NCBI GenBank assembly: GCA_001403775.1
Contig: CYUG01000017.1
Span: forward strand, 153,442-212,674
DNA from: Dermabacter indicis
GTDB taxonomy: Bacteria; Actinomycetota; Actinomycetes; Actinomycetales; Dermabacteraceae
Length of the DNA stretch: 59,233 nucleotides
Reading direction: 5' to 3'
Shown here piece after piece: positions 43,338 to 56,173 of the stretch. Position numbers and translations under genes: made by a program. The stretch's first letter is position 1; each line of letters starts with the position of its first letter. The notes under the pieces are model-generated. The model was given only the letters and a program-made list of their open reading frames with translations, did not search any database and was not told the DNA's origin.

Positions 43338-44763
43338 CGCGTTCTCCCCCGTGCTCGGTGTGCGCCGCCTGCTCTTCTTCGCGCGCCTGGGCGGTCTCCA
43401 GATCGCGGCGCATCTGCTCCATTTTCGCGACGCTCATGGGCGGCCGCTCCAGCCCCTCGCGCGTGGGAGCGGTTGATTCCGACGCTGGCCGGGCGCCATC
43501 GACGCTCAGCGTTCCCGCAACGTCCACCCCAAAGATCGTGTGGATCGCTTCGAGGAACTGATCAGCCTGCCCAGTTTTGGCGAGTTCTTGAGCGCGCACC
43601 ATCGGCGAATGCAGGAGCTTGTTGTACACGCGCCCCAGCGAGCGCTGCACCTGCTCAGCGGCAGCATCACCCGACGAACGCCGCACCTCCTCCACCTCGA
43701 CAACGATCATGTCTTTCACACTGCGGCGCAGCGCGCTCACGGCCGGATCGACAGCACGGATCTGCTGACGCTCCTCGAAACGCACCACCCCCGTATCAAT
43801 CAGTTCACGTGCGCGCTCGACCTCACCGCGGGCACTCTCGCCAGCGCGGATCGACTCAAGAGCCAGTACACGCACACCCGGAAGCACCGCGGCTGCCGGG
43901 TCAACATCGGCGTGGAGGGCCAGGTCGAGGATCACGAGCTCCTCGCTCGTGGCACGAGCCTCGAGGGCACGCTCAAGTAAAGGCGGATCGATCACGTGCG
44001 TGCCACCGCCGGAAGCCGCGATCACCACCGTCGCACTCGAAAGAGCACCCTCGAGCTGGTCGGGCGCCACGGGAATAGCGCCGTGCGAGTCGGCAAACTG
44101 GGCTGCGCGACCGCTTGGGGAGTACACGCGCAAGGTTCCGACGCCTCTTCGGTGAAGCTCCGCGCTTGCAACACGCGCGAGAGCCCCCGTGCCAATGAGA
44201 AGCGCCTCACGCCCCTCGAGCTCGGTCGTGAACAGATGTGCGGAATCGAGTGCCACCGCGACGGAGCTTCGCCCCGCGGCCCCCACCTTCGTTTTCGATG
44301 TGACCTGCTTCGCGGTGCGCAGCGCGCCCTGAAAGAGATCGTTGAGAAGAGTTGTGGTGTGCCCGGAGGCGAGCGCGCTCGAGAAGGTCGTGCGCACCTG
44401 CCCGGTGATCTCGGCCTCGCCGAGCACCTGGGAGTTCATTCCCGACGCTACTTCGTACATGTGGCGTGCGGAAATGCTGCCCGCATCGACGACGAGCATG
44501 CGCGCAACATCCTCCGCCGGCAGGCCGCTCGTGTCGATCACGGCGCGCGTGACGAGGTCGATCGCGTCGTGGAAACGGTCAACATCGGCGTAGATCTCGA
44601 GACGGTTGCACGTCGCGAGGCACACCCAGCCGGTGAGCGGCTGCTCGGGATGGGCCTCATTGAGCGCGGCGAGGCGCGCATCGAGGTTCTCGGAGCCTCT
44701 AGTGATGTGTTCAAGCCCCTCGAGCCCAAGGTTGTCGTGTGTGGCGCGCAGAGCAATAAGCAT
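43330..44763 (-). CDS. hemA: Glutamyl-tRNA reductase
   Basis: Reduces glutamyl-tRNA to glutamate-1-semialdehyde, the first committed heme step in this pathway. The 477-aa protein has the nucleophilic C52 in ATCNRLEIY, SGMNSQVLGEAEI, the NADPH-binding LLIGTGALARVA and a C-terminal dimerisation helix domain. The tail after ~430 is extended and charged. The gene is divergent from hemE, with 58 nt between start codons, so the first and later steps may be regulated from one shared control region. Confidence 0.96.
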   Translation of the reverse strand: MLIALRATHDNLGLEGLEHITRGSENLDARLAALNEAHPEQPLTGWVCLATCNRLEIYADVDRFHDAIDLVTRAVIDTSGLPAEDVARMLVVDAGSISARHMYEVASGMNSQVLGEAEITGQVRTTFSSALASGHTTTLLNDLFQGALRTAKQVTSKTKVGAAGRSSVAVALDSAHLFTTELEGREALLIGTGALARVASAELHRRGVGTLRVYSPSGRAAQFADSHGAIPVAPDQLEGALSSATVVIAASGGGTHVIDPPLLERALEARATSEELVILDLALHADVDPAAAVLPGVRVLALESIRAGESARGEVERARELIDTGVVRFEERQQIRAVDPAVSALRRSVKDMIVVEVEEVRRSSGDAAAEQVQRSLGRVYNKLLHSPMVRAQELAKTGQADQFLEAIHTIFGVDVAGTLSVDGARPASESTAPTREGLERPPMSVAKMEQMRRDLETAQAREEEQAAHTEHGGERDV

Positions 44764-44821
44764 GCAGCAAGCCTACGGTGCGGGGACTTCTTTCTCATCG
44801 AGATCGGGCACAATAGAGGCG
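44764..44821. promoter_or_regulatory. Divergent hemA/hemE promoter region
   Basis: Only 58 nt separate the start codons. For hemA a TAGGCT (-10-like) lies at 44775-44770 on the minus strand, 6 nt before the ATG. For hemE a CACAAT/TAGAGG stretch at 44810-44819 lies just before the ATG. No ribosome site is visible for either, so both mRNAs may be leaderless. Confidence 0.4.
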
Positions 44822-45901
44822 ATGACCACGCCACATTCTGAACTGCCACCAGTCTCCTCCGCCGCACACGAAAGCGCCCTCGTGAAGCGGCTCGCGGGCC
44901 GCGGTGCCGAGGTCGCTTCCGAGCCGCCGAGCGTGTGGTTCATGCGCCAGGCCGGGCGCTCGCTTCCCGAGTACCGGAAGGCGCGCGAAGGCACGAGCAT
45001 GCTCGAAAGCTGCCTCATGCCCGAACTCGTCACCGAAATCACGCTCCAACCTGTGCGCCGACACAAAGTCGATGCGGGCATCTTCTTCTCCGACATCATG
45101 GTCCCGCTCAAACTCGCGGGAATCGACGTGAGCATCGAGCCCGGCATCGGCCCCGTGCTCGCCCACCCGATCCGGTCCAAAGCCGACATCGACGCACTCC
45201 CCCCGGTCGATGACGTGTACCGCGCCGCCCTCGAGCCCATTCGCGAAGCCGTGCGCCTCACGACCCACGAACTCGGCACAACGCCCCTCATCGGCTTTTG
45301 CGGAGCCCCCTTCACGGTCGCGAGCTACATGGTCGAGGGCCGCCCGAGCCGCGACCATCTTCGTACGCGCGCCCTCATGACCGCCGAGCCCGAACTGTGG
45401 GCGCGCCTCGCACAGTGGGTCGCCGATATCTCGGGCGAATTCCTCCGCGCACAGGTCGAGGCTGGGGCGAGTGCAGTGCAGCTCTTCGACTCGTGGGCGG
45501 GTTCCCTCGCCGAAGCGACCTACCGCGCGCACGTCCTTCCGTTCTCGAGGGCCGCACTCGACTACGTGCGTGACCTCGATGTTCCCCGCATCCACTTCGG
45601 CGTGGGCACGGGCCACATGCTCAGCGCCATCCACGAGGCGGGCGCAACAACCGTCGGACTCGATCACCGCACCCCCATCCCCACCGCGATTGAAACCCTG
45701 CCCGCCGGTACTGCCGTTCAGGGCAACCTCGACCCCGCCCTCCTTTTCTCCTCGGAAGAAGCCCGCTTCGCCGAGGCCGCGCGCATCGTGCGCGAAGGCC
45801 GCGCGGCAGCCGGGCACGTCGTCAACCTCGGCCACGGGGTGCCACCGGAGACGGATCCGCAGGTCCTCACCGATCTCGTGGCCTTCATCCACGAACAGTA
45901 G
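44822..45901 (+). CDS. hemE: Uroporphyrinogen III decarboxylase
   Basis: Converts uroporphyrinogen III to coproporphyrinogen III. The 359-aa protein has the family motif WFMRQAGRSLPEYR, FFSDIMVPL with the substrate Asp, GFCGAPFTVASYM, and VQLFDSWAG, plus a C-terminal NLGHGVPPETDP. About 25 residues precede the conserved core. It begins the plus-strand heme operon; cgoX follows after 11 nt. Confidence 0.97.
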   Translation: MTTPHSELPPVSSAAHESALVKRLAGRGAEVASEPPSVWFMRQAGRSLPEYRKAREGTSMLESCLMPELVTEITLQPVRRHKVDAGIFFSDIMVPLKLAGIDVSIEPGIGPVLAHPIRSKADIDALPPVDDVYRAALEPIREAVRLTTHELGTTPLIGFCGAPFTVASYMVEGRPSRDHLRTRALMTAEPELWARLAQWVADISGEFLRAQVEAGASAVQLFDSWAGSLAEATYRAHVLPFSRAALDYVRDLDVPRIHFGVGTGHMLSAIHEAGATTVGLDHRTPIPTAIETLPAGTAVQGNLDPALLFSSEEARFAEAARIVREGRAAAGHVVNLGHGVPPETDPQVLTDLVAFIHEQ

Positions 45902-45912
45902 GAGCACTCGGC

Positions 45913-47352
45913 ATGCACACGATCGACACCGTCGTGATCGGCGGCGGAGTATCCGGCCTCATCTACGCCCGCGAGCGCGCCCTCAAGGGCGATCAGGTAC
46001 TCGTTGTCGAAGCACAAGACAACGTGGGTGGAGCGGTGTGGTCACACACCCTCGAAGGAATCGAAGCCAACACCGGGGCGGAAGCGTTCGCGATCGGTCG
46101 CGGCGCGATGCTCGGTCTCGTCAAAGACCTCGGACTCGAGGATCGCGTGGTCGCACCCGCAACGGGCTCGAGCTTCATCGTCGGCGACGAGCGCGCCTAC
46201 GCCTCGCCCCGCAACGCCGTGTTCGGTATGCCCGCGAAGCCCCTCGCAAAGGATGTGCGCGAGGCCCTGGGGTTCTGGGGGGCGCTGCGCGCCTGGCGGG
46301 AACGCTTCGTCCCGGCGAAGCGGGCAACGGGAGATGACGTCACCGTTGCCGAGTTCGTGCGCGCACGATACGGAAAAGCCGTGCTGGAGAGGCTCGTCAC
46401 CCCAATCATTCGGGGCGTACACTCGGCTGATCCGGAGAAGCTTGAGCTTCGCGCCGTCATGCCTCGCCTCGCGGAGCGCGTGCAAGAACTCGGAAGTGCC
46501 CGGAAGGCCATCGAAGAAATTCTTGAGCAACGCGGGGTGCGGTCAAGTTCGGGCTCCGCGGTCCACTCACTCACCCCATCGATGGCTGAGCTTCCCAAGG
46601 CCCTCGCTCGCGACATCGAGGCGCACGGAGGGCAAATCTTTACCCACACCCCCGTGACCGGGCTGCGCGCCTCGAGCGAGGAGGGCGCATGGATCGTCAC
46701 TGCGGCAACGCAAGAGGCCGCCGTCACGCGCGAGTTCAAGGCCCGCACCCTCGTGATCGCTACGGGCCCCGAGTTCGCCCGGCGCCTTTTGAGCGCACCG
46801 GCACCCGACATCGCAGACCTCATCCCCGTTGCCCCCGCAACGCCCGTGCGGCTCGCGACCCTCGTTCTCGACAACCCGGAGCTGAGCGCGAAGCCGCGCG
46901 GCAACGGCGTGCTCGTTGACCCCGCCGCGACCACGATCCGCGCGAAGGCCATGACCCACGCGAGCGCGAAGTGGGAGCACATCCACCGTGCCGCGGAGGC
47001 CTCGAAACCAGGGCGGAACGTCGTGCGGCTCTCCTACAGCCCAGACGCCGACGGCTCCCTGCCCGATGCCGAACGGTTCCCCGAGCTCGCGATCCACGAT
47101 GCGGCTGCAATTTTTGGCCTGCAGGCGTCGGACCTCACCGTTGCTGACTGGGCCCTCACCGACTGGACCGGCACCATGCGCCAATCCGGCCCCGGCCACA
47201 CGGCCGCCCTCGAGGCCCTCGCGAGCGCACTCGAAACGCAGACCCGCGGGGCCGACGCTCCCCTCCCCCACCTCGAGCTCACGGGCGCCTGGCGCACCGG
47301 TAACGGGCTCGAAGCCATCACCCGCTTCACGCGCGAGCTCGCCTCACGCTAA
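45913..47352 (+). CDS. hemY: Coproporphyrinogen III oxidase, FAD-dependent (HemY type)
   Basis: A 479-aa FAD enzyme. The N-terminus has the dinucleotide motif VVIGGGVSGL and the acidic VVEAQDNVGGAVWS. Later IIRGVHSADPEKL and the C-terminal LTGAWRTGNGLEA match the HemY/CgoX family. Because hemQ and a Gram-positive type ferrochelatase lie next to it and no HemN or HemF is present, it is expected to oxidise coproporphyrinogen III to coproporphyrin III (CgoX role) rather than to act on protoporphyrinogen. Confidence 0.94.
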   Translation: MHTIDTVVIGGGVSGLIYARERALKGDQVLVVEAQDNVGGAVWSHTLEGIEANTGAEAFAIGRGAMLGLVKDLGLEDRVVAPATGSSFIVGDERAYASPRNAVFGMPAKPLAKDVREALGFWGALRAWRERFVPAKRATGDDVTVAEFVRARYGKAVLERLVTPIIRGVHSADPEKLELRAVMPRLAERVQELGSARKAIEEILEQRGVRSSSGSAVHSLTPSMAELPKALARDIEAHGGQIFTHTPVTGLRASSEEGAWIVTAATQEAAVTREFKARTLVIATGPEFARRLLSAPAPDIADLIPVAPATPVRLATLVLDNPELSAKPRGNGVLVDPAATTIRAKAMTHASAKWEHIHRAAEASKPGRNVVRLSYSPDADGSLPDAERFPELAIHDAAAIFGLQASDLTVADWALTDWTGTMRQSGPGHTAALEALASALETQTRGADAPLPHLELTGAWRTGNGLEAITRFTRELASR

Positions 47353-47386
47353 AACCACACAGCACCACCAAAGAAAGGACCCTCCC

Positions 47387-48082
47387 ATGAGCGAGGACGT
47401 CAAGGAAGAAATCCGTTTCACCGCCTATTCCGTGTACCGCAAGATCGGCGGTCTCAACGACGAGGGCATCGTCACACCCGAGCAGGTGCTCGAGGATCTC
47501 GAACGCACCGTCGCCTCCCTCGCGAGCGCCGACGTCGAGGTTCTCGGCTTCTACGATGTTTCCGGCTTCCGCGCCGAGGCCGACCTCATGATCTGGCTCG
47601 CGTGCGAGCGCCCCGAGGCACTCCAGGAAGCCCTACGTCTCTTCGAGAACTCGATTGCCGGTACCTACCTCGAGAAGGAATGGCAGGCCATGGGCGTGCA
47701 CCGCGGCCACGAGTTCTCCCGCAGCCACAAGCCCGCGTTCATGGAGGCCGACAAGGAGCGCAAGGACTGGATCACCGTGTACCCGTTTGTGCGCAGCTAT
47801 GACTGGTACCTCCTTGAGGAGGATGAGCGTCGCGAAATGATGAAGGAACACGGCATCTACGGGCGCGAATATCCGAACGTGTGGGGCAACACGACGGCCG
47901 CCTTCGCCCTCGGCGACTACGAGTGGCTCTTGAGCTTCGAAGCCGACACCCTTCCCGAGCTCGTCGACATGATGCGCCACCTGCGCTACACGAAGGCCCG
48001 CCTGCACGTGCGCGAGGAACTTCCCTTCCACACGGGCCACCGCATCGGTGAACTCGACGAGGTCGTGGAGGTGCTCCTGTGA
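47387..48082 (+). CDS. hemQ: Coproheme decarboxylase
   Basis: Decarboxylates coproheme twice to make heme b, using hydrogen peroxide. The 231-aa protein starts at ATG 47387 after AAAGGAC. It has the chlorite-dismutase fold features ITVYPFVRSYDWYLL, which carries the expected catalytic Tyr, and MMKEHGIYGREYPNV, in which the His is the likely proximal heme ligand. A C-terminal TGHRIGELDEVVEVLL completes it. It overlaps cpfC by 4 nt. Presence of hemQ defines the coproporphyrin-dependent route. Confidence 0.95.
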   Translation: MSEDVKEEIRFTAYSVYRKIGGLNDEGIVTPEQVLEDLERTVASLASADVEVLGFYDVSGFRAEADLMIWLACERPEALQEALRLFENSIAGTYLEKEWQAMGVHRGHEFSRSHKPAFMEADKERKDWITVYPFVRSYDWYLLEEDERREMMKEHGIYGREYPNVWGNTTAAFALGDYEWLLSFEADTLPELVDMMRHLRYTKARLHVREELPFHTGHRIGELDEVVEVLL

Positions 48083-49179
48083 CCCACACTGCGATCCTGT
48101 TCTCCTCGTTCGGTGGACCCGAAAAACAGGAGGACGTGATTCCCTTCTTGCGGAACGTCACACGCGGACGCGGCATCCCCGATGAGCGCCTCGAAGAAGT
48201 CGCGACCCACTATCGCGCGCTCGGCGGAAAAAGCCCCATCAACGAGCAAAACCGCGACCTCATCGCGCGGCTCGAGGCCGAGCTGAAGCGCCGCGAGCTC
48301 GACCTTCCCGTGTACTGGGGCAACCGCAACTGGGAGCCGTATGTTTCCGATACGGTGCGTCAGATGCACGAGGATGGCCACACGAAGGTCGTGGGGCTCG
48401 TGACGAGCACATACTCGAGCTATTCGAGCTGCCACCAGTACCACGAGGATTTCCGCAAGGCTCTCGCCGAGACGGGTCTTGAGGGCACGGTCGAAATCGA
48501 CAAGGCCCGCGTGTACTACAACCATCCGGGATTCCTCGAGCCCGTCGTCGACGGCGTGAAGAGCGCCCTGGAGGCGCACCGCGCACGTGGCCACGAGCCC
48601 GAAGCGATCGAGATCCTCTTCTCGACACACTCGATCCCCACATCGATGGCGGATGTGTCGGGCCCGAAGAGCACGTGGGAGAAGGGCTCGGGCGGCTGGT
48701 ACGTCGCCCAGCACAAGGCAGCGATCGAATACGTCATGGCCCGCGTGCGCGAAGAACTCGGAGCCGAGAACACACCCGGAAATGCCCAACTCGTGTACCA
48801 ATCCCGCTCGGGCGCGCCGCACGTGCCGTGGCTCGAACCCGACATCAACGACGTGATCGACGGCCTCGATGGCCGCAGCGCCGTGATCGTCGTGCCGATC
48901 GGCTTCGTAACCGACCACGTCGAGGTCGTATGGGACCTCGACACGGAGGCGAAGGAATCCGCCGAACAGAAGGGGCTCGCGTTCATCCGCGTGGCCACGT
49001 CCGGAAGCGACGACCGATTCATCGGTGCACTCGCCGATCTCGTCGAGGAGGCCGTGACACCCGGTTTCGAGCGTCGCGCCGTGATTGATGTTCCGGGCGC
49101 GCTCGAGAACGAGAAGCGCACCGGTGACTGCGGACTCGAATGCTGCCTCGTGCGCACCCCCGAAGGCACGTTCGCATGA
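48079..49179 (+). CDS. hemH: Coproporphyrin ferrochelatase
   Basis: Inserts iron into coproporphyrin III (CpfC role in this pathway). The 366-aa protein starts with a GTG overlapping hemQ. It has LFSSFGGPEKQEDV, the metal-site FSTHSIPTSM with its conserved His, and FVTDHVEVVWDLD with the conserved Glu. Cysteines at YSSCHQ and in the C-terminal GDCGLECC could hold the [2Fe-2S] cluster known from actinobacterial ferrochelatases. The next gene's ATG overlaps the stop (ATGA). Confidence 0.95.
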   Translation: MTHTAILFSSFGGPEKQEDVIPFLRNVTRGRGIPDERLEEVATHYRALGGKSPINEQNRDLIARLEAELKRRELDLPVYWGNRNWEPYVSDTVRQMHEDGHTKVVGLVTSTYSSYSSCHQYHEDFRKALAETGLEGTVEIDKARVYYNHPGFLEPVVDGVKSALEAHRARGHEPEAIEILFSTHSIPTSMADVSGPKSTWEKGSGGWYVAQHKAAIEYVMARVREELGAENTPGNAQLVYQSRSGAPHVPWLEPDINDVIDGLDGRSAVIVVPIGFVTDHVEVVWDLDTEAKESAEQKGLAFIRVATSGSDDRFIGALADLVEEAVTPGFERRAVIDVPGALENEKRTGDCGLECCLVRTPEGTFA

Positions 49180-50120
49180 TGCGGCTCGGCACTCGCGCCT
49201 CGGCGCTCGCTCGCACGCAGTCCGCGTGGGTTGCGCGTCAGTTGGTGGCAGGGGGCGAGGGAGATTCCGACGGTTTCCAGCTCATCAACGTGTCCACACA
49301 CGGGGATCGCGACCGCACGAGCCCGCTCACGCGCATCGGCGGCATGGGCGTTTTCGTGTCCGCAGTGCGCGAGGCGCTCCTCGCCGGTGAGGTTGACGTG
49401 GTCGTCCACTCGCTCAAGGATCTTCCTACGCTGCCTGCCGACGGGATCCGCCTCGCGGCGATCCCCGTGCGCGAGAATCCTGCCGACGCGCTCGTGACCC
49501 GCGAGGGCGTGAGCGACCTCGCGGCGATCCCACACGGTGGCCGCGTGGGGACCGGCAGCCCGAGGCGAGCGGCGCAAGTACTTCTTGCGCGGCCGGACCT
49601 CGAGGTGGTCCCGATTCGCGGCAATATCGAGACGCGCATGGCCTACGCCGAAAGCGGGGAGCTCGACGCGGTTGTGCTTGCCGCCGCGGGACTCCTCCGG
49701 CTCGGATTCGAGGCGCGCATCGCCGAGAGTTTCGATCCGTGGCAGTTCCTTCCCGCTCCCGCCCAGGGCGCCCTCGCTGTCGAGGTTCGCGACGATCTCG
49801 ACCCGGAAAGCGCTCTCGCGCGGGCACTTGCCGAGCTTGATCACGCACCGACCCGCTTCGCGGTCACGGCCGAGCGGGCGCTTTTGCGCGCCCTCGAGGC
49901 CGGATGCTCGGCACCGGTCGCCGCGTTTAGCGAGGTCAGCGCCGATAATCGACTCATTCTCAAGGCCGGGGTATACGGTCAAAACACACATCTTGTTCGC
50001 GAAATCCGCACCGAGGAAACGGTAACGGTCGCCTCTGCCGAGGCCGCGGGCAGGGCGCTCGCGAAGGACATGCTCGCCGCAGGCGCCCGAAATTTACTTG
50101 CTGAGGAGTGGCTAGCATGA
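49176..50120 (+). CDS. hemC: Hydroxymethylbilane synthase (porphobilinogen deaminase)
   Basis: Polymerises four porphobilinogens into hydroxymethylbilane. The 314-aa protein has LGTRASALARTQS, the catalytic Asp region HSLKDLPT, VGTGSPRRAAQ and RGNIETRM. C244 in EAGCSAPVA would hold the dipyrromethane cofactor. ATG 49176 overlaps the ferrochelatase stop by 4 nt (ATG 49179 is an alternative). It overlaps hemD by 4 nt at the other end. Confidence 0.97.
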   Translation: MMRLGTRASALARTQSAWVARQLVAGGEGDSDGFQLINVSTHGDRDRTSPLTRIGGMGVFVSAVREALLAGEVDVVVHSLKDLPTLPADGIRLAAIPVRENPADALVTREGVSDLAAIPHGGRVGTGSPRRAAQVLLARPDLEVVPIRGNIETRMAYAESGELDAVVLAAAGLLRLGFEARIAESFDPWQFLPAPAQGALAVEVRDDLDPESALARALAELDHAPTRFAVTAERALLRALEAGCSAPVAAFSEVSADNRLILKAGVYGQNTHLVREIRTEETVTVASAEAAGRALAKDMLAAGARNLLAEEWLA

Positions 50121-50869
50121 CTGCACCCGTTCTCGTGACGCGCCCCGCCGGGCGCGGGAGCGGCCTCGTCGCGGAGCTCAACGCACGCGGTTTTGAGGCC
50201 GTCCACTCGCCGTTCACGGAGTTCACGTTCGAAACCGACGCCGACCTGCGTGATGCGCTGAGCGACCTCGCACACGGCGAATTCGATTGGCTGCTCCTCA
50301 CATCGGTGACAACCGTCAAAGCGCTTCGAGCGCTGCCGGAATGGTCGGAACTTCCCGCGGTCCAAGAGTTCAAGGCCGCCGCGGTCGGTGAGGCCACGGC
50401 AAAGGCCGCACGCGAGGCCGGCCTCAAAGTCGAAACGATCGCCCAGGGGAGCGCAGCCTCGCTCATTGACGTCTTCCCCGTCAATCAGCAGGGTGGGGAC
50501 GGACTCGCTCAGCGCATCTTCTACCCCGTGAGCTCCGCGGCCGCACCGCAGCTCGAGCTCGCCCTCCGCATGGCCGGCTACGAAGTTCAGCGCGAGACCG
50601 CCTACCGCCCCAAAACCATTCCGCAGCCGAGCAAGATCGTCGATAACCTCGCCGCGGGTGGATTTAGCGCCGTCGTCGCCACGAGCCCCATGATCGTGCG
50701 CGCTCTCTCGAAGCTCGCGATCCACGAAGGAACGAAGCTCGTCGTCATCGGAAAGCCGAGCGAAGATGCAGCGATCAGCGTTAATCTTCCGGTTGCCGCA
50801 GTCGCAAAAGACCCGAGCGACCGCGCACTCGCCGAGGCCGTCGCCGAGGTCCTTGGAAAGGAAAACTGA
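50117..50869 (+). CDS. hemD: Uroporphyrinogen III synthase
   Basis: Cyclises hydroxymethylbilane with ring D inversion. The 250-aa protein starts at ATG 50117, overlapping hemC by 4 nt. The HemD fold is weakly conserved; visible elements are VLVTRPAGRGSGLVAEL, LLLTSVTTVKALR, VGEATAKAAREAG and a C-terminal VIGKPSEDAAI followed by VAAVAKDPSDRALAEAV. Position between hemC and hemB gives strong support. The sequence has no fused methyltransferase domain. Confidence 0.9.
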   Translation: MTAPVLVTRPAGRGSGLVAELNARGFEAVHSPFTEFTFETDADLRDALSDLAHGEFDWLLLTSVTTVKALRALPEWSELPAVQEFKAAAVGEATAKAAREAGLKVETIAQGSAASLIDVFPVNQQGGDGLAQRIFYPVSSAAAPQLELALRMAGYEVQRETAYRPKTIPQPSKIVDNLAAGGFSAVVATSPMIVRALSKLAIHEGTKLVVIGKPSEDAAISVNLPVAAVAKDPSDRALAEAVAEVLGKEN

Positions 50870-50872
50870 CCC

Positions 50873-51883
50873 ATGAGCACCAATGCTCCCCTCCACCGCC
50901 CGCGTCGCCTCCGCTCGAGCGACATGATGCGCCGCCTCAACCGCGAGGTGACTCTTCGCAGCGCCGATTTCATCCTCCCAGCCTTCGTGCGCGAGGGCGC
51001 GAGTGAACCGCGCGAGATCACCTCGATGCCCGGCGTGATGCAGCACTCGCTCGACTCGCTCGTCGAGGCGGCCCGCGAGGCTGCCGAACTTGGGCTCGGC
51101 GGCATCATGCTGTTTGGCGTCCCCGAAAAGAAGGATGCCATCGGATCCGGCGCAACCGACCCGAACGGCATCCTGAACGTTGCCATCTCGCGCTTACGGG
51201 AAGAGGTTGGCGATTCTCTCCTCGTGATGGCCGATTTGTGCCTCGATGAGTTCACCGATCACGGCCACTGCGGTGTTCTCGATGAGCGCGGAGGTGTGGA
51301 TAACGATAGAACTCTCGAGGTGTACCGCGAGATGGCGCTCGCCCAAGCACGCGCGGGTGCGCACGTCGTCGCTCCCTCGGGCATGATGGACGGTCAAATC
51401 GCCGCGATCCGCGACGCGCTCGACTCGGAGGGCTTCACGGATGTCGCGATTTACGCCTACACCGCGAAGTACGCCTCGGCGTTCTACGGCCCCTTCCGCG
51501 AGGCCGTTGATTCCTCGCTCTCGGGCGACCGCAAGACCTACCAGCAGGACCCGGCAAATGGCCGCGAGGCGCTGCGCGAGCTCGAGCTCGATCTCGCCGA
51601 GGGTGCCGACATGATCATGGTCAAGCCCGGCCTCCCCTACCTCGACGTGCTCGCCGAGGTCGCCGCCGCGAGCCCCGTGCCCGTGGGCACCTACCAGGTT
51701 TCTGGCGAGTACGCGATGATCGAGGCCGCGTGCCAGAACGGCTGGCTCGATCGCGAACGCGCCGTACTCGAGTCGCTTCTTGCTTTCAAGCGCGCGGGGG
51801 CGGCGCACGTGCTCACGTACCACGCCCCGTACGCGGCAAAGCTCCTCGCAGATCTGCCCCGGCACCTTCGCGAATTCGCCTGA
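50873..51883 (+). CDS. hemB: Porphobilinogen synthase (delta-aminolevulinate dehydratase)
   Basis: Condenses two 5-aminolevulinate molecules into porphobilinogen. The 336-aa protein has the Schiff-base lysines K199 ([13 protein letters not shown]) and K251 ([12 protein letters not shown]). The metal-site segment [14 protein letters not shown] keeps two of the three zinc cysteines, with Asp in the middle position, so the metal preference is uncertain. The gene begins 3 nt after hemD. Confidence 0.97.
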   Translation: MSTNAPLHRPRRLRSSDMMRRLNREVTLRSADFILPAFVREGASEPREITSMPGVMQHSLDSLVEAAREAAELGLGGIMLFGVPEKKDAIGSGATDPNGILNVAISRLREEVGDSLLVMADLCLDEFTDHGHCGVLDERGGVDNDRTLEVYREMALAQARAGAHVVAPSGMMDGQIAAIRDALDSEGFTDVAIYAYTAKYASAFYGPFREAVDSSLSGDRKTYQQDPANGREALRELELDLAEGADMIMVKPGLPYLDVLAEVAAASPVPVGTYQVSGEYAMIEAACQNGWLDRERAVLESLLAFKRAGAAHVLTYHAPYAAKLLADLPRHLREFA

Positions 51884-51906
51884 TCCCCGCGTCTCAGGAG
51901 GTTTCC

Positions 51907-53193
<1,287 letters not shown>

Positions 53194-53197
53194 CTTC

Positions 53198-53731
53198 ATG
53201 AGCGAAGCGCAGGACTGGAACGCCCAAGGCTACGGCGACGAAGCATTCGCGGCTTTCCCGCCGAACCTCGACACCGACGCCGAAGGCGCAGCATTCCTCA
53301 CACGTCTCGGCCTGCTCGGCGCCCTCGCGGGAGTCCTCTCGGGGCTCGCCGCTTCCCAAATCACGTGGTGGCTTTCGCTCGGACTTTTCCTCACCTGGGT
53401 CATCGGTGTGATCGTCGCGGGCTGCATCGCCGGGGTCGCCTCAAAGAAGCATCGCGCGGGAGTGGGGTATCCCGCGGATAGAGAAGCGTGGCTTCGCACC
53501 TTCGCCCGCACCTTCATGATCGTCGGCATCGTGCTGGGCGTGGCAAGCGTCGGAATTGCCGCTGCCCTCACCCTCGCCCTGCACCCCGATGCCAGCGCCA
53601 CGGCCGCCGCGCCTCCCGTGAACTTCACCCCCACGATCCTCCTCGGCATCGTCGCGATCCTCGCGATCGCGGGCATGCGCTGGATCGCCTCGACGCGCGC
53701 GACCTGGCTGCTCTACGGCGCGAAGAAGTAG
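53198..53731 (+). CDS. Unknown membrane protein at the end of the heme operon
   Basis: I do not recognise this 177-aa protein. An acidic N-terminus (~33 residues) precedes four hydrophobic segments (about 34-55, 58-80, 105-130 and 148-168). A basic loop KKHRAGVGYPADREAW lies between segments 2 and 3. It starts at ATG 53198, 4 nt after hemL, so it is very likely cotranscribed with the heme genes. A role in heme or precursor handling at the membrane is a guess from position. It converges on the sulfolipid glycosyltransferase gene. Confidence 0.75.
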   Translation: MSEAQDWNAQGYGDEAFAAFPPNLDTDAEGAAFLTRLGLLGALAGVLSGLAASQITWWLSLGLFLTWVIGVIVAGCIAGVASKKHRAGVGYPADREAWLRTFARTFMIVGIVLGVASVGIAAALTLALHPDASATAAAPPVNFTPTILLGIVAILAIAGMRWIASTRATWLLYGAKK

Positions 53732-53740
53732 ACCGGGCAG

Positions 53741-56136
<2,396 letters not shown>

Positions 56137-56173
56137 TCATTCCAGGATAGTGATCTGGCGAATGGCCGCACCC

